A program made the translations under genes and the position numbers. From NCBI RefSeq assembly GCF_003703975.1, contig NZ_ML112622.1:1971-65970 (forward strand): a stretch of 64,000 nucleotides of DNA, in the 5' to 3' direction. Source of the stretch: Larkinella soli. Lineage in GTDB: Bacteria > Bacteroidota > Bacteroidia > Cytophagales > Spirosomataceae. Positions 36,432-45,274 of this stretch are shown piece after piece. Within the stretch, counting starts at the first letter, position 1; each line of letters starts with the position of its first letter. Under the pieces are notes generated by a model. That model made no database searches, was not told the DNA's origin, and saw only the letters and a list, made by a program, of their open reading frames with translations.

Positions 36432-37664
36432 TCAGACGTTGGAAACCGCCCGGCGGCTTTTCAGGACGTATTCGAAAGCCCGGACGTATTCCCTTAGGAC
36501 GGCGTGGATATTCACTTCGTCACGGATGATCCGCAGCGAATGGGCGCCGAAGGCTTCCACCCGGCCCGGTTCGCCCAGCAGGGCGTCGATTTTGGCGGTC
36601 AGGCTGTCGGCGCTTCCGTTTTCGAAATAGCCGCCGTTGTAGCCCTCCCGCACCAGCCGCTTTTCGGTGCCGTCGGCCACCGAGCAGATCACCGGTTTGG
36701 CGAAACACATGGCGTCGTTGATGGACAGGCCGCCCATCCCCGCCAGTACATACACCGCCGACGCATGCAGATACCGCCCCAGCGACACCGAATCATATAC
36801 CCCGCCCACGAACCGCACTCGCCCGGCAACCCCCTGACTCTCGGCCAGTTGCTTCAAAGCCGCTTCTTCGGGGCCGTAGCCGACCACCACCAGTTCGATG
36901 GACGGATACCGGGTTTGCAGCCGACGGACGGCCTCGATGATCAGATCGACGCGCTTCCACTTCACCAGCCGACCGACGTGGATCAGGCGGTGGGGGTTGG
37001 GCGGCAGCACCGGCTGTTCGCTGCGGACCTGTTCGTAGGCCACCAGCAGTTCGTCGGTATCGGGCGAGTTGGAGGTAATAAATATCTTTTCGTTCGGAAT
37101 GCCGTAGCTGCCGATGATCTGCCGGGCTTCGTCGGTGTAATAAATGTGGGCGTCGGACCGGCGCAGGTAAATCCGGCGGGCCACCGTCACGCCTAGAAAC
37201 CACAGATAACCGCCCAGGCTTTTCTTTTTGTTGAGGCTGAAATCCTCGTTCAGGTTATTGCCGCCGAAGTAATATTCCTTCACGCGGCCCCAGGTCGGGA
37301 CGTTGAAGGGGATGTCGCGGTTGATGAGCCGGATGCCGGTCCGGCGGAACCAGCCCCAGAACGAGGGGCTCATGGCAAAGTGCAGAATATACGGCCAGTT
37401 GACGATCAGGATGTCCGGCTTTTCGGCGTCGAGAGTTTCCTTCAGGTTTCTGAAAAACGGTTTGCCGTACCAGGTGCGGTATTCTTCCAGTTCGTGCAGT
37501 CTGAATCGGCGGCCGGACGTGTCTTCATGCACCCCGGAGCCGATGCTGGCGCTCCGCCGGGCCGGCTTGATCAACGCAACTTCCACGCCGTACTCGGAAA
37601 CCAGTTTATTGAGTACCAGGGTAAAATAATGCGGTAACCCCGCCATCATGAAGCAAACTTTCAT
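36432..37664 (-). CDS. glycosyltransferase family 4 protein
   Basis: A 410-residue GT-B enzyme. The N-terminal half binds acceptor, with MKVCFMMAGLPHYFTLVLN; the C-terminal half has HVGRLVKWKRVDLIIEAV and the nucleotide-sugar motif GMGGLSINDAMCFAKPVICS. ATG at 37664 is preferred to 37700. It is the first gene of the minus-strand unit running to the flippase, and a TACTTTTG -7 box lies at 37690-37697, so the leader is only about 20 nt. The divergent FkbM gene has its own box 90 bp away. Confidence 0.9.
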   Translation of the reverse strand: MKVCFMMAGLPHYFTLVLNKLVSEYGVEVALIKPARRSASIGSGVHEDTSGRRFRLHELEEYRTWYGKPFFRNLKETLDAEKPDILIVNWPYILHFAMSPSFWGWFRRTGIRLINRDIPFNVPTWGRVKEYYFGGNNLNEDFSLNKKKSLGGYLWFLGVTVARRIYLRRSDAHIYYTDEARQIIGSYGIPNEKIFITSNSPDTDELLVAYEQVRSEQPVLPPNPHRLIHVGRLVKWKRVDLIIEAVRRLQTRYPSIELVVVGYGPEEAALKQLAESQGVAGRVRFVGGVYDSVSLGRYLHASAVYVLAGMGGLSINDAMCFAKPVICSVADGTEKRLVREGYNGGYFENGSADSLTAKIDALLGEPGRVEAFGAHSLRIIRDEVNIHAVLREYVRAFEYVLKSRRAVSNV

Positions 37665-37689
37665 TGCTGAGGATTCGTCAATCAATCCG

Positions 37690-37697
37690 CAAAAGTA
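37690..37697 (-). promoter_or_regulatory. -7 box for the minus-strand glycan operon
   Basis: TACTTTTG on the minus strand, an exact TAnnTTTG match 26 bp upstream of the first glycosyltransferase start. No -33 TTG is well placed. Confidence 0.5.
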
Positions 37698-37757
37698 CAA
37701 CGAAATACCGGATTTCCGGCGACCGTTTTCCGAACCGCGCCGGGCCGGGCCCTCCCG

Positions 37758-37788
37758 TTGGGCGGTCCGGCCGGAATCCTTACTTTTG
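37758..37788 (+). promoter_or_regulatory. Promoter of the FkbM methyltransferase gene
   Basis: TTG (37758-37760), 20-nt spacer, TACTTTTG (37781-37788). The start codon at 37793 is 5 nt after the box, so the transcript may be leaderless. Confidence 0.7.
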
Positions 37789-37792
37789 CGCC

Positions 37793-38602
37793 ATGCTTCT
37801 TTTTCGCTTTCTGTTTAAAGATGCCTTCCGGTCGCTGACCAGCCCCACGGGCCGCGTCTTTCTCGGTCTGCTGCTGCGGTATGGCGGCCGGCCCCGGTTC
37901 CAATCGACGGAAGTGACCTTCGGGCGGTATCGGTTCACGGTGCCCGACGCGCTCTCGTTCGTCTGGCAGTACAAGGAAATCTTCACCGACGAATCCTATT
38001 ATTTCGAGCCCAAACGGCCCAACCCGATCATTCTCGACTGCGGGGCCAACATCGGCATGAGCGTCACCTATTTCCGGGAGAAATTTCCGAAGGCCCGCAT
38101 CGTCACCTTCGAAGCCGACCCCGCCATCGGCGCCATTCTCCGGAAAAACCTGACGGATAACCGGGTGGCAGAAATCGAAGTGATCAACAAAGCCGTCTGG
38201 ACCGACGACCATGGCGTTTCCTTTGCCAGCGAGGCCGCCGACTCGTCCTCCATTTTCTCGGACAAACCCAAAACGCTGATTCCCTCCGTCCGACTGCGCG
38301 ACTACCTCCTGCGCGAGCCCTACGTCGACCTGCTGAAAATCGACATCGAAGGGGCCGAAACGGCCGTGCTGGAAGACTGCCGGGATGCGCTGTCCCGCGT
38401 GGACCGGCTGTTCGTGGAGTTTCACTCCTACATCGGCCACCCGCAGACGCTCGGTACGGTGGTCCGGATTCTGGAAGAAAACGGTTTCCGGTATTACGTC
38501 GATACCAACCAGCACCGGAAACGGCCGCCCTTCGTCGATTTTCAATACTCCGGCAACGCCGTCATGGACCTCCAGCTGAATATCCACGCCTGGCGGATCT
38601 GA
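37793..38602 (+). CDS. FkbM-family methyltransferase
   Basis: A 269-residue SAM-dependent O-methyltransferase. Motif I LDCGANIGMSVTYFREKFP, VTFEADPAIG, and the hallmark LLKIDIEGAETAVLED are present, with RVDRLFVEFHSYIG further on. ATG at 37793 is chosen because a full promoter lies directly upstream; the frame extends to 37664 but would overlap the divergent gene's start. FkbM relatives methylate hydroxyls of glycans and natural products. Here the target is presumably a surface sugar. Confidence 0.9.
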   Translation: MLLFRFLFKDAFRSLTSPTGRVFLGLLLRYGGRPRFQSTEVTFGRYRFTVPDALSFVWQYKEIFTDESYYFEPKRPNPIILDCGANIGMSVTYFREKFPKARIVTFEADPAIGAILRKNLTDNRVAEIEVINKAVWTDDHGVSFASEAADSSSIFSDKPKTLIPSVRLRDYLLREPYVDLLKIDIEGAETAVLEDCRDALSRVDRLFVEFHSYIGHPQTLGTVVRILEENGFRYYVDTNQHRKRPPFVDFQYSGNAVMDLQLNIHAWRI

Positions 38603-38603
38603 C

Positions 38604-39464
38604 TCAATGTAGATACGGGTTCGGGGGAAAATCGAGCATCCGATAGCCCTGACGCACCAGTTCCTGCACGGTTTCGGCGGTCGGTTTCTCCTTGAAAATC
38701 ACTACTGAAAGGGCTTCGCTCGGCAGCAGGCTCAGGTCCGACAGCAGGGTGCGGAAACGGATTTTCCTGGTTTGCTGCTCAATAGTTTGGGCAGCTCCCA
38801 CATTACCGGGGTTGAATCCTTTGTAGGCGATCATCGGCAGGCCCATGCCGCAGGCCATCTTTTCGAACTCACGTAACGAGATTTTGAACACGTAATTCCC
38901 GACGGTTTCGAACGAATACTGGTTTTTCCAGAGCCGGCGCAGCAGACCGGTATCGAAGCGGTCGAGCAGGTTGCGGATAAACAGCAGCAGCGGCATCTGG
39001 GCGATGGGGTCGAGCGGCTCCTGAATCACGACTGCCCGCCGGCAGACCCGGATCATCTCGTAAAACCCGAGGGCCGGGCGCGGAAAGTGGTGGTAAGCCT
39101 CCTTGCAGTAGACGTAATCGAAGGTCCGGTCCGGAAAGGAAAGCTTCTCGACGTTCTCCACCGAGTAATCACGGATCAGGTTGCCGGCTTTGGTTTTGCT
39201 CAGGATGGCGTCCGAGAGGTCGCTGGCAAGCACGTCGCATCCCCGGCGCTGGAGGTAGGCCGCATCGGCGCCGTAGAGGTCGCCCACGGTCAGCCAGCGG
39301 GTGCCGGGTTTTGCCAGCGCATCGGTCAGCTGCCAGAACTGCCGGTGAATGAAGTAATTGACGTCGCCCTCGCGGAACAGGGATAGATCGGCATCAGTCT
39401 GGAGGTAACTGGCGGCCCGCTGGACGATGTGTTCTTCGTGTGCCTGATAGCTTTCCTGATTCAT
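38604..39464 (-). CDS. class I SAM-dependent methyltransferase
   Basis: A 286-residue protein with a methyltransferase core in its first two thirds: motif I WLTVGDLYGADAAYLQRRG (a degenerate GxGxG loop), VLASDLSDAILSK, and DYVYCKEAYHHFPRPALGFY. The C-terminal third has hydrophobic segments and ends DFPPNPYLH. ATG at 39464; a TACTTTTG box (39516-39523, minus strand) is about 50 bp upstream. Convergent with the FkbM gene (1 bp between stops). Target unknown; glycan methylation or SAM-dependent sugar modification are possible. Confidence 0.82.
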   Translation of the reverse strand: MNQESYQAHEEHIVQRAASYLQTDADLSLFREGDVNYFIHRQFWQLTDALAKPGTRWLTVGDLYGADAAYLQRRGCDVLASDLSDAILSKTKAGNLIRDYSVENVEKLSFPDRTFDYVYCKEAYHHFPRPALGFYEMIRVCRRAVVIQEPLDPIAQMPLLLFIRNLLDRFDTGLLRRLWKNQYSFETVGNYVFKISLREFEKMACGMGLPMIAYKGFNPGNVGAAQTIEQQTRKIRFRTLLSDLSLLPSEALSVVIFKEKPTAETVQELVRQGYRMLDFPPNPYLH

Positions 39465-39631
39465 ATAAATAGTACGATGGCCCCGGAGGCCCACTCACCG
39501 CCCGGCCGATGCCCGCAAAAGTACGGATTCGGCGCCACAATCGAAGCCCGGCCGGACGGGTTCCGGCGTCCCGGATTACGATTTCTGGAAGTTTCGGTGC
39601 AATTTTGCTTCCTGTCAATCAACGCGCCCGC

Positions 39632-40894
39632 ATGCGGATTCTGCATCTCAGCACCTTTCATACCACCGGCGGAGCGGGCATCGCGGCCCGTCGGCTGAAC
39701 GAAGCGCTGGTGCGGAATGGCCTGGATTCGCAGCTGCTGGTGCCGCAGACCGACCGCCCCGAACCGCAGGTGACCGGCCTGGCCGAAACGCCCCTGCAGC
39801 GCAAAACCGCCCTGGCCCGCTTCGCCCTCGACCGGCTGTCCTTCTGGCTCCACGAACGCGACAAAACCGTCCGGTTCGCCTTTTCACCGGCGCGGGTCGG
39901 CAGCGACCTCAGCCGGCATCCGCTGGTCCAGCAGGCGGACGTTCTACATCTGCACTGGACCCAGTTCGGTTTTCTGTCGCTCGACGGGATGCGGAAGCTG
40001 TTCTCGCTCGGCAAACCGGTCGTCTGGACGCTGCACGACATGTGGGCCTTTACGGGCGGCTGTCATTACAGCGGCACCTGCGAACGCTACCGGACCCACT
40101 GTCAGCACTGCCCCTTCCTCCGTCGTCCGGCCGAACACGACCTCTCCTACCGGGTGTTCGAGCGAAAAAAGGCGGTTTTCGCGAATGTTCCGCTGACGTT
40201 CGTCACCCCGAGCCGATGGCTGAGCGACCTGCTGAAAACCAGCGCCCTGGCGGGCGGTTTCCCGGTGGAGGTGCTGCCCAACCCCATCGACACTAAGCGG
40301 TTTCAACCTTCCCCGGACCGCGCCGACATCCGGCGGCAGCTGAACCTGCCCGTCGACCGGCGGCTGCTGCTGTTCGGCAGCTTCAATACCGCCGACCCGC
40401 GCAAAGGCTTCCGGTATGTGCAGGAAGCCCTTCGAAAGGCCAAAAACAACCTGCCCGATACTGAACTGATGGTTTTCGGCAAAACCGGCCCGGAAACCGA
40501 CGCGGCCCTGCCCCTGCCGGTACATTCGCTCGGATCGGTGTCGTCGGAGGAGCAGATGATCCGGATCTATCAGGCGGCCGACGCCTTCGTGATTCCTTCG
40601 CTGGAAGACAACTTTCCGAATACCGTCATCGAGTCGCTGGCCTGCGGCACCCCGGTGGTCGGCTTCGCCACGGGCGGCATTCCCGAACAGATCACCCACC
40701 TCAGGACCGGTTATCTGGCCGAACCGAAATCGTCGGACGACCTGGCCGCGGGCCTGATCTGGCTGCTGAACGAAACCGACCCGGCGATGGTCCGGACGCA
40801 GGCTGCGGATAGTGTAAAACCGCTGGATTATGCGGTAATGGCGGAACGGTTCGGTAGTTTATACCGAAGAACCGGCGGGAACGGGGCGGTTTGA
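39632..40894 (+). CDS. glycosyltransferase family 4 protein
   Basis: A 420-residue GT-B glycosyltransferase. The N-terminal FHTTGGAGIAARRLNEAL and WTLHDMWAFTGGCHYSGTC block resemble the Bacteroidota WcaC-type mannosyl/fucosyl transferases; a CERYRTHCQHCPF Cys-rich loop follows. The donor site is FGSFNTADPRKGFRYVQEAL and LEDNFPNTVIESLACGTPVV. ATG at 39632 follows a GC-rich region; the longer frame to 39509 is not supported. Followed by a large palindromic repeat. Confidence 0.9.
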   Translation: MRILHLSTFHTTGGAGIAARRLNEALVRNGLDSQLLVPQTDRPEPQVTGLAETPLQRKTALARFALDRLSFWLHERDKTVRFAFSPARVGSDLSRHPLVQQADVLHLHWTQFGFLSLDGMRKLFSLGKPVVWTLHDMWAFTGGCHYSGTCERYRTHCQHCPFLRRPAEHDLSYRVFERKKAVFANVPLTFVTPSRWLSDLLKTSALAGGFPVEVLPNPIDTKRFQPSPDRADIRRQLNLPVDRRLLLFGSFNTADPRKGFRYVQEALRKAKNNLPDTELMVFGKTGPETDAALPLPVHSLGSVSSEEQMIRIYQAADAFVIPSLEDNFPNTVIESLACGTPVVGFATGGIPEQITHLRTGYLAEPKSSDDLAAGLIWLLNETDPAMVRTQAADSVKPLDYAVMAERFGSLYRRTGGNGAV

Positions 40895-40917
40895 TTCGGT
40901 CTGTATTACTCCGGCAA

Positions 40918-41020
40918 ACCACCCCCCGGCCCCCTCCTTGGTAAGGAGGGGGTGGCTTCGCCGGTTTCAAAACTGGCAGCGCACTCCCCCTCCTTACCAA
41001 GGAGGGGGCCGGGGGGTGGT
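40918..41020. repeat. 103-bp palindromic (REP/MITE-like) element
   Basis: Two 35-bp arms (about 40918-40952 and 40986-41020), perfectly complementary by eye, around a ~33-bp spacer. The arms contain the smaller palindrome CCTCCTTGGTAAGGAGG and flanking C/G tracts. It lies between the convergent ends of a glycosyltransferase and a methyltransferase, where it could also act as a strong terminator. No transposase is encoded. Confidence 0.88.
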
Positions 41021-41026
41021 CCCACC

Positions 41027-41764
41027 TTAAAAAATCTTCAGGCCGCCCTGGTGCCGGCATAACACGGCATAGGCATTCGGTTTGATCTTCCGCAGGAATG
41101 GAACCGCTTCGATGAGTTTGCTTTTGGCGACGCGCAGAAACCCGGTGAGCCGACTGGGGGCCGACCGGCGCAGGACTTCGGCATCGTAGAAAACGAAGTC
41201 TTCGCGCAGGATTTCGTAGCCTTCCGATTTCAGCAGAAACCTGAACAGCGAAGGCGTGAAAATGTTGATGTGGCCGTAGGAAAGGAAATGGTCGGTTTTC
41301 TGGTCGACGAAGAAACTGAAATCGATCGGCACCTCGAAGAACTGGTAGTCCGCCACCCGGGCGATCTCGCGCAGGAGCAGACGCGGGTGTTCGACGTGCT
41401 CGATGACGTGGGAACAGGTGGCGAGTCGAAACTCCCCGGCCGCATACGGAATGGTGTAGCCGTCGAACAGCCTGACCTCCCGCAGCGACGCCAGATTCCG
41501 CTCGCGGATGCGGCCGACACCACTTTCCGAGATTTCAAGGGAATACATCGCCGGGCAGAACTTCGATCCGTCGAGCTGCTGCAATACCGCCCCGTCGCCC
41601 GAGCCGACGTCGAGCATTTTATCGAACCCGTAGGAGCCACAAAGTTTGCGGATGTCGTCGGCCTTCAACCGGGCGCCCAGATCACGCCAGGAACGGTCAG
41701 AATCAGCGTATTGGGACTTGTAAACTTCCTGAAGCGCGGACGATGTGGACGGATTCGAAGGCAT
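41027..41764 (-). CDS. class I SAM-dependent methyltransferase
   Basis: A 245-residue methyltransferase of the Methyltransf_11/23 type. Motif I MLDVGSGDGAVLQQLDG, MYSLEISESGVGRIRERN, LATCSHVIEHVEHPRLLLRE and a late FVDQKTDHFLSYGHINIFTP segment are visible. ATG at 41764 rather than 41782. A TATTTTTG box (41784-41791, minus strand) is 20 bp upstream. Ends 6 bp from the palindromic element. Probably modifies a glycan made by the neighbouring transferases. Confidence 0.87.
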   Translation of the reverse strand: MPSNPSTSSALQEVYKSQYADSDRSWRDLGARLKADDIRKLCGSYGFDKMLDVGSGDGAVLQQLDGSKFCPAMYSLEISESGVGRIRERNLASLREVRLFDGYTIPYAAGEFRLATCSHVIEHVEHPRLLLREIARVADYQFFEVPIDFSFFVDQKTDHFLSYGHINIFTPSLFRFLLKSEGYEILREDFVFYDAEVLRRSAPSRLTGFLRVAKSKLIEAVPFLRKIKPNAYAVLCRHQGGLKIF

Positions 41765-41821
41765 GGGGCCGTAGGTTAGCATTCAAAAATACCGTTTTTT
41801 TGCGAATTGTCATCCGCAGCC

Positions 41822-42571
41822 ATGCCCCTGCTTTCCATCATCACGGTCACCTACAACGCCGAACGCTTCCTGGAACGCACCCTCCGAAGCCTGATCGCCA
41901 ACCGGCCGGGTGCGGAGGTGGAGTATCTGATCGTCGACGGTAATTCGACCGACCGGACGAAGGAGATCATCCGGCAGAACGAGGCCGTCGTCGCCCACTG
42001 GCTGTCCGAACCGGACCGGGGGCTGTACGACGCCATGAACAAGGGACTGCATCTCGCCACCGGCGAATACGTCTGGTTTCTGAACGCGGGCGACGAAATC
42101 CACGACGGGCAGGTCATCGACCGGCTGCTGGGGCAGATGAAGGCCAACCCGGCTGATATTTATTATAGCGACGCACTTTATGTGGACGAAACCGGCCGGG
42201 CGCTGGGCCTGCGGAGCGAACTTACCCCGCACTCGCTGCCCCGTCACCTGACCTGGCAGGATATGGCCATGGGGATGAAGGTCTGTCATCAGGCGTTTAT
42301 CGCCCGCCGGAGCATCGCTCCCGACTATCCGGCCGACAACCTCAGCGCCGATGTCGACTGGGAAATCCGCTGCCTGAAAGCCTCCCGCCACACCCTATGG
42401 CTCGATTTCATCCTTTGTAAGTACCTGACGGGCGGCCTGTCGGTCCAGCGTCACCGCGAATCGCTCGCCGACCGGTTCAAAGTTCTCCGGGCGCATTTCG
42501 GTCTGGTGCCGACGCTCTGGAACCACCTCCGGATCGTGGCGCGGGCCGTGCGGTTCCGACTCAACTCCTGA
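41822..42571 (+). CDS. glycosyltransferase family 2 protein
   Basis: A 249-residue GT-A transferase. N-terminal LLSIITVTYNAERFLERTL binds the nucleotide; LIVDGNSTDRTKEIIRQ and LSEPDRGLYDAMNKGLHLAT (the base-recognising region) follow, then WFLNAGDEIHD with a DxD-like acidic pair. Family members of this type are colanic/EPS WcaE-like transferases. ATG at 41822 is preferred to TTG at 41807. Followed after 11 bp by a PAP2 phosphatase, possibly co-transcribed. Confidence 0.92.
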   Translation: MPLLSIITVTYNAERFLERTLRSLIANRPGAEVEYLIVDGNSTDRTKEIIRQNEAVVAHWLSEPDRGLYDAMNKGLHLATGEYVWFLNAGDEIHDGQVIDRLLGQMKANPADIYYSDALYVDETGRALGLRSELTPHSLPRHLTWQDMAMGMKVCHQAFIARRSIAPDYPADNLSADVDWEIRCLKASRHTLWLDFILCKYLTGGLSVQRHRESLADRFKVLRAHFGLVPTLWNHLRIVARAVRFRLNS

Positions 42572-42582
42572 AACGCTTTTCC

Positions 42583-43245
42583 ATGAAGTACACCTTTCTT
42601 TGTTTTCTGCTGATCTGGCTGGCCGCCCTCCCGCTCCGGGCGCAGACCGCCGGCGACTCCCTGCCCACCGAGCGACGTTATCCGCTGAAATCCTTTATCG
42701 CCCCGGCCGTGCTGGGGGGCAGTGGGGCGGTTTTGCTGGGTCATCCCACCCGCGAGCCGTTCACCGGCCGGCACCTCTCCTACGCCGACGACTACCTGCG
42801 TTTCGGGCCGTACGGTCTGCGGGCGGCCTTGCAGCTGGCGGGCGTGAAACCGGCCGTCCGGCTGGGCGACGAAATTGCGGTAACTATCCTGTCCAATGTG
42901 GTAATGGCCGGGGTGACGGAGGGCCTGAAGCGGACGGTACAGTCGACGCGGCCCGACGGTTCCGACCGCCGTTCGTTTCCGTCGGGGCACGCGGCTGTGG
43001 CCTTTACCGGTGCCGAACTGCTCCACCAGGCTTATAAACACAGAAGTCCGTGGATCAGTGTGGCGGGCTACGCGATGGCGACGGCAACGGCCGTCTTACG
43101 GGTCGGCAATGCAGATCATCACTGGGCGGATGTGCTGGCCGGGGCGGGCATCGGCATTGCTTCGGTCAAAATCACTTATGCAGTATATCCACTCATCAAA
43201 CGAAAACTCTTTCGGACAGCCGGAACGGCAGGACGCCCGAAATAA
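42583..43245 (+). CDS. PAP2-family phosphatase, exported
   Basis: A 220-residue lipid or undecaprenyl-pyrophosphate phosphatase. A signal peptide (residues 1-20, ending LRAQ) precedes the domain. The three catalytic motifs are KRTVQSTRP, SFPSGHAAVAF and a later RVGNADHHWADVLAG, all intact. Located after a glycosyltransferase, it may recycle lipid carriers in glycan assembly; this is inference, since PAP2 enzymes also act on phosphatidic acid and other lipids. Confidence 0.92.
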   Translation: MKYTFLCFLLIWLAALPLRAQTAGDSLPTERRYPLKSFIAPAVLGGSGAVLLGHPTREPFTGRHLSYADDYLRFGPYGLRAALQLAGVKPAVRLGDEIAVTILSNVVMAGVTEGLKRTVQSTRPDGSDRRSFPSGHAAVAFTGAELLHQAYKHRSPWISVAGYAMATATAVLRVGNADHHWADVLAGAGIGIASVKITYAVYPLIKRKLFRTAGTAGRPK

Positions 43246-43353
43246 AAAGCTCACTTCCAGTCTTTTGCTTCCCGCGAATTTTGCATTTGGGCCGCTTTTT
43301 TCATGAAATTACCGCTTTACCGCTGTATTAAATTCGTTTTTCATTGCCGCGAT

Positions 43354-43386
43354 TTGTCGGTTTGTTAAGAAATGAAAATAAATTTG
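43354..43386 (+). promoter_or_regulatory. Promoter of pfkA
   Basis: TTG (43354-43356), 22-nt spacer, TAAATTTG (43379-43386): matches the Bacteroidota consensus. The start codon is about 66 nt downstream. Confidence 0.65.
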
Positions 43387-43452
43387 CGGTTCGCAAGCGA
43401 AAGACCAACGATTCTTCTTTTGCACTCAGAAAACCTAAAATAGACTTTTATC

Positions 43453-44427
43453 ATGAAGCGCATAGCTGTTTTTACTTCCGGCGGTGATGCACCGGGCATG
43501 AATGCCTGTATCCGGGCGGTGGTCCGGGGTGCGGTTTACCACGGCGTCGAGATTTTCGGCATCCGTCGGGGGTACAGCGGTATGATCAACGGTGATATTT
43601 TCCAAATGACCTCCCACTCGGTGAGCAACATCGTTCAGCGCGGGGGAACCATCCTGAAGTCGGCACGCAGCAGGGAATTCATGACGTCGGAAGGCCGGAA
43701 AAGGGCCTATGACCAATTGATGAATCACGGAATCGAGGGGCTGGTCGCCATCGGCGGGAACGGGACCTTCACGGGTGCCCTTAAATTTTTCGAAGAATTT
43801 CAGATCCCGACCGTCGGCGCGCCGGGAACCATCGATAACGACCTGTACGGAACCGACAATACCATCGGCTACGACACGGCCGTCAATACCGCTCTCGAAG
43901 CCATCGACAAAATCCGGGATACGGCCGACTCCCACGACCGCATTTTCTTCATCGAGGTGATGGGCCGCGATTCGGGTTACATCGCCATCCAGTCCGGGAT
44001 TGCCGGCGGGGCCGAAATGGTGATGGTGCCGGAAGTACTGACCCCGATTTCGGAAGTGGTCGAAACGCTGAAACAGGGCTGGAGCCGCTCGAAATCCTCT
44101 TCCATCATCGTCGTGGCCGAGGGTGACGAGGAAGGCAACGCGGCCGAGGTGGCCGAAAAGATCCGGTCGCAGGTGGGCGTCGACGTCGATATGCGGGTGA
44201 CGACGCTGGGCCACATCCAGCGCGGAGGCATCCCGACGGCTTATGACCGCATTCTCGCCAGCCGCCTGGGTCTGGGCGCCCTCGAAGGCCTCCTGAACGG
44301 CGAAAAGAACGTCATGGCCGGGATCGTCAACAACGAACTGGTCTACACGCCCTTCGTCGACACCATCAAACTCCCCAAACCGATCAGTGAGGACCTGCTC
44401 AGAATGGTCAAGATATTAAGTGTTTAA
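43453..44427 (+). CDS. pfkA: ATP-dependent 6-phosphofructokinase
   Basis: Phosphorylates fructose-6-phosphate in glycolysis. The 324-residue protein has TSGGDAPGMNACIRAVVRG (ATP site), GGNGTFTGA, the catalytic PGTIDNDLYGTD (Asp), and LGHIQRGGIPTAYDR for F6P. Gly rather than a bulky residue after GGD supports ATP use. Its stop codon overlaps the stop of the convergent YdcF gene by 3 bp. Confidence 0.96.
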   Translation: MKRIAVFTSGGDAPGMNACIRAVVRGAVYHGVEIFGIRRGYSGMINGDIFQMTSHSVSNIVQRGGTILKSARSREFMTSEGRKRAYDQLMNHGIEGLVAIGGNGTFTGALKFFEEFQIPTVGAPGTIDNDLYGTDNTIGYDTAVNTALEAIDKIRDTADSHDRIFFIEVMGRDSGYIAIQSGIAGGAEMVMVPEVLTPISEVVETLKQGWSRSKSSSIIVVAEGDEEGNAAEVAEKIRSQVGVDVDMRVTTLGHIQRGGIPTAYDRILASRLGLGALEGLLNGEKNVMAGIVNNELVYTPFVDTIKLPKPISEDLLRMVKILSV

Positions 44428-45194
44428 ACATACCCCGCTCCCCAGTACGCCAGGTACCCGACCCACTCGTGGACGAGCCAGTAAAAGTTGTAGAAGGCTT
44501 TTTCGGTAGGCAGCAGGAGGTGGTTGGGCGCGTACTGGCGGCTTTCGCTGAGGAAGGCCGCCGGGTAGGGAACGACCCGAATCCCCTGCTTCTCGAAACA
44601 GCCGACGGCCCGGCGCATGTGCCAGGCCGAGGTGATCAGTACGTTCGTATAGCCTTTCAGATGCCGCCGGAGGAGGGGGGCGGAATAGAGCGCATTTTCG
44701 TGCGTGTTCCGTGATTTCGGCTCCCGGAGGATGTCTTTTGCCGGAACGCCCGCCAGCCTCAGAAACCGTTCGACCATCGTTCCCTCGTCGGCCACATTCC
44801 GGACGAAGATCGTCCCGATGCCGCCACTGATCAGAATTTTCTGAATCTGCCCGGCTTTATACAGAACCAGCGCCTGCCCGAGCCGGTCGGCCTGGTCGCC
44901 GAGGTAGATGCGGTTTTTCGGCTCCGCATCGACGTCGATCATGCCGCCGGTCAGCACCACACCCACCCGGGGGGCCGGGGAGGCCGGGAGCGTCGCCGGC
45001 GGGTACTCCCACCAGAGCGCCAGCTCATTCGTCAGAAAGCCGTTGCCGCCGATCCAGAGCCAGCCCAGGGCCGCGATCAGAGCCGCCCGGCGTCGGGCAT
45101 GATTTTTGGTAAAAAGGGCAATGAGAAGGGTAAAGGCCAGGATGCCCATCGGCATCACGAGAAATGAAAGCACTTTGGAAAGAAAGTAGAACAT
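44424..45194 (-). CDS. YdcF/ElyC-family (DUF218) membrane protein
   Basis: A 256-residue protein with two N-terminal hydrophobic segments and a DUF218 domain: VGVVLTGGMIDV, GQALVLYKAGQIQKILISGG and LREPKSRNTHENALYSAPLL, with LITSAWHMRRAVGCFEKQGI towards the C-terminus. Family members influence envelope biogenesis (ElyC, SanA) but have no defined enzymatic activity. ATG at 45194 (MFYFLSKVLSF) is preferred; the frame reaches 45263 but would overlap the next gene's promoter. Confidence 0.88.
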   Translation of the reverse strand: MFYFLSKVLSFLVMPMGILAFTLLIALFTKNHARRRAALIAALGWLWIGGNGFLTNELALWWEYPPATLPASPAPRVGVVLTGGMIDVDAEPKNRIYLGDQADRLGQALVLYKAGQIQKILISGGIGTIFVRNVADEGTMVERFLRLAGVPAKDILREPKSRNTHENALYSAPLLRRHLKGYTNVLITSAWHMRRAVGCFEKQGIRVVPYPAAFLSESRQYAPNHLLLPTEKAFYNFYWLVHEWVGYLAYWGAGYV

Positions 45195-45232
45195 CGTGTA
45201 TGCGAAGGCCGCCGGCCCAACGTTATATCTAT

Positions 45233-45240
45233 TAATTTTG
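45233..45240 (+). promoter_or_regulatory. -7 box of the TlpA-like gene
   Basis: TAATTTTG, an exact TAnnTTTG match about 35 bp before the start codon. No suitable -33 TTG was seen. Confidence 0.45.
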
Positions 45241-45274
45241 CAATTCTGATTCCGGTTCACCAACCTATACGCTC

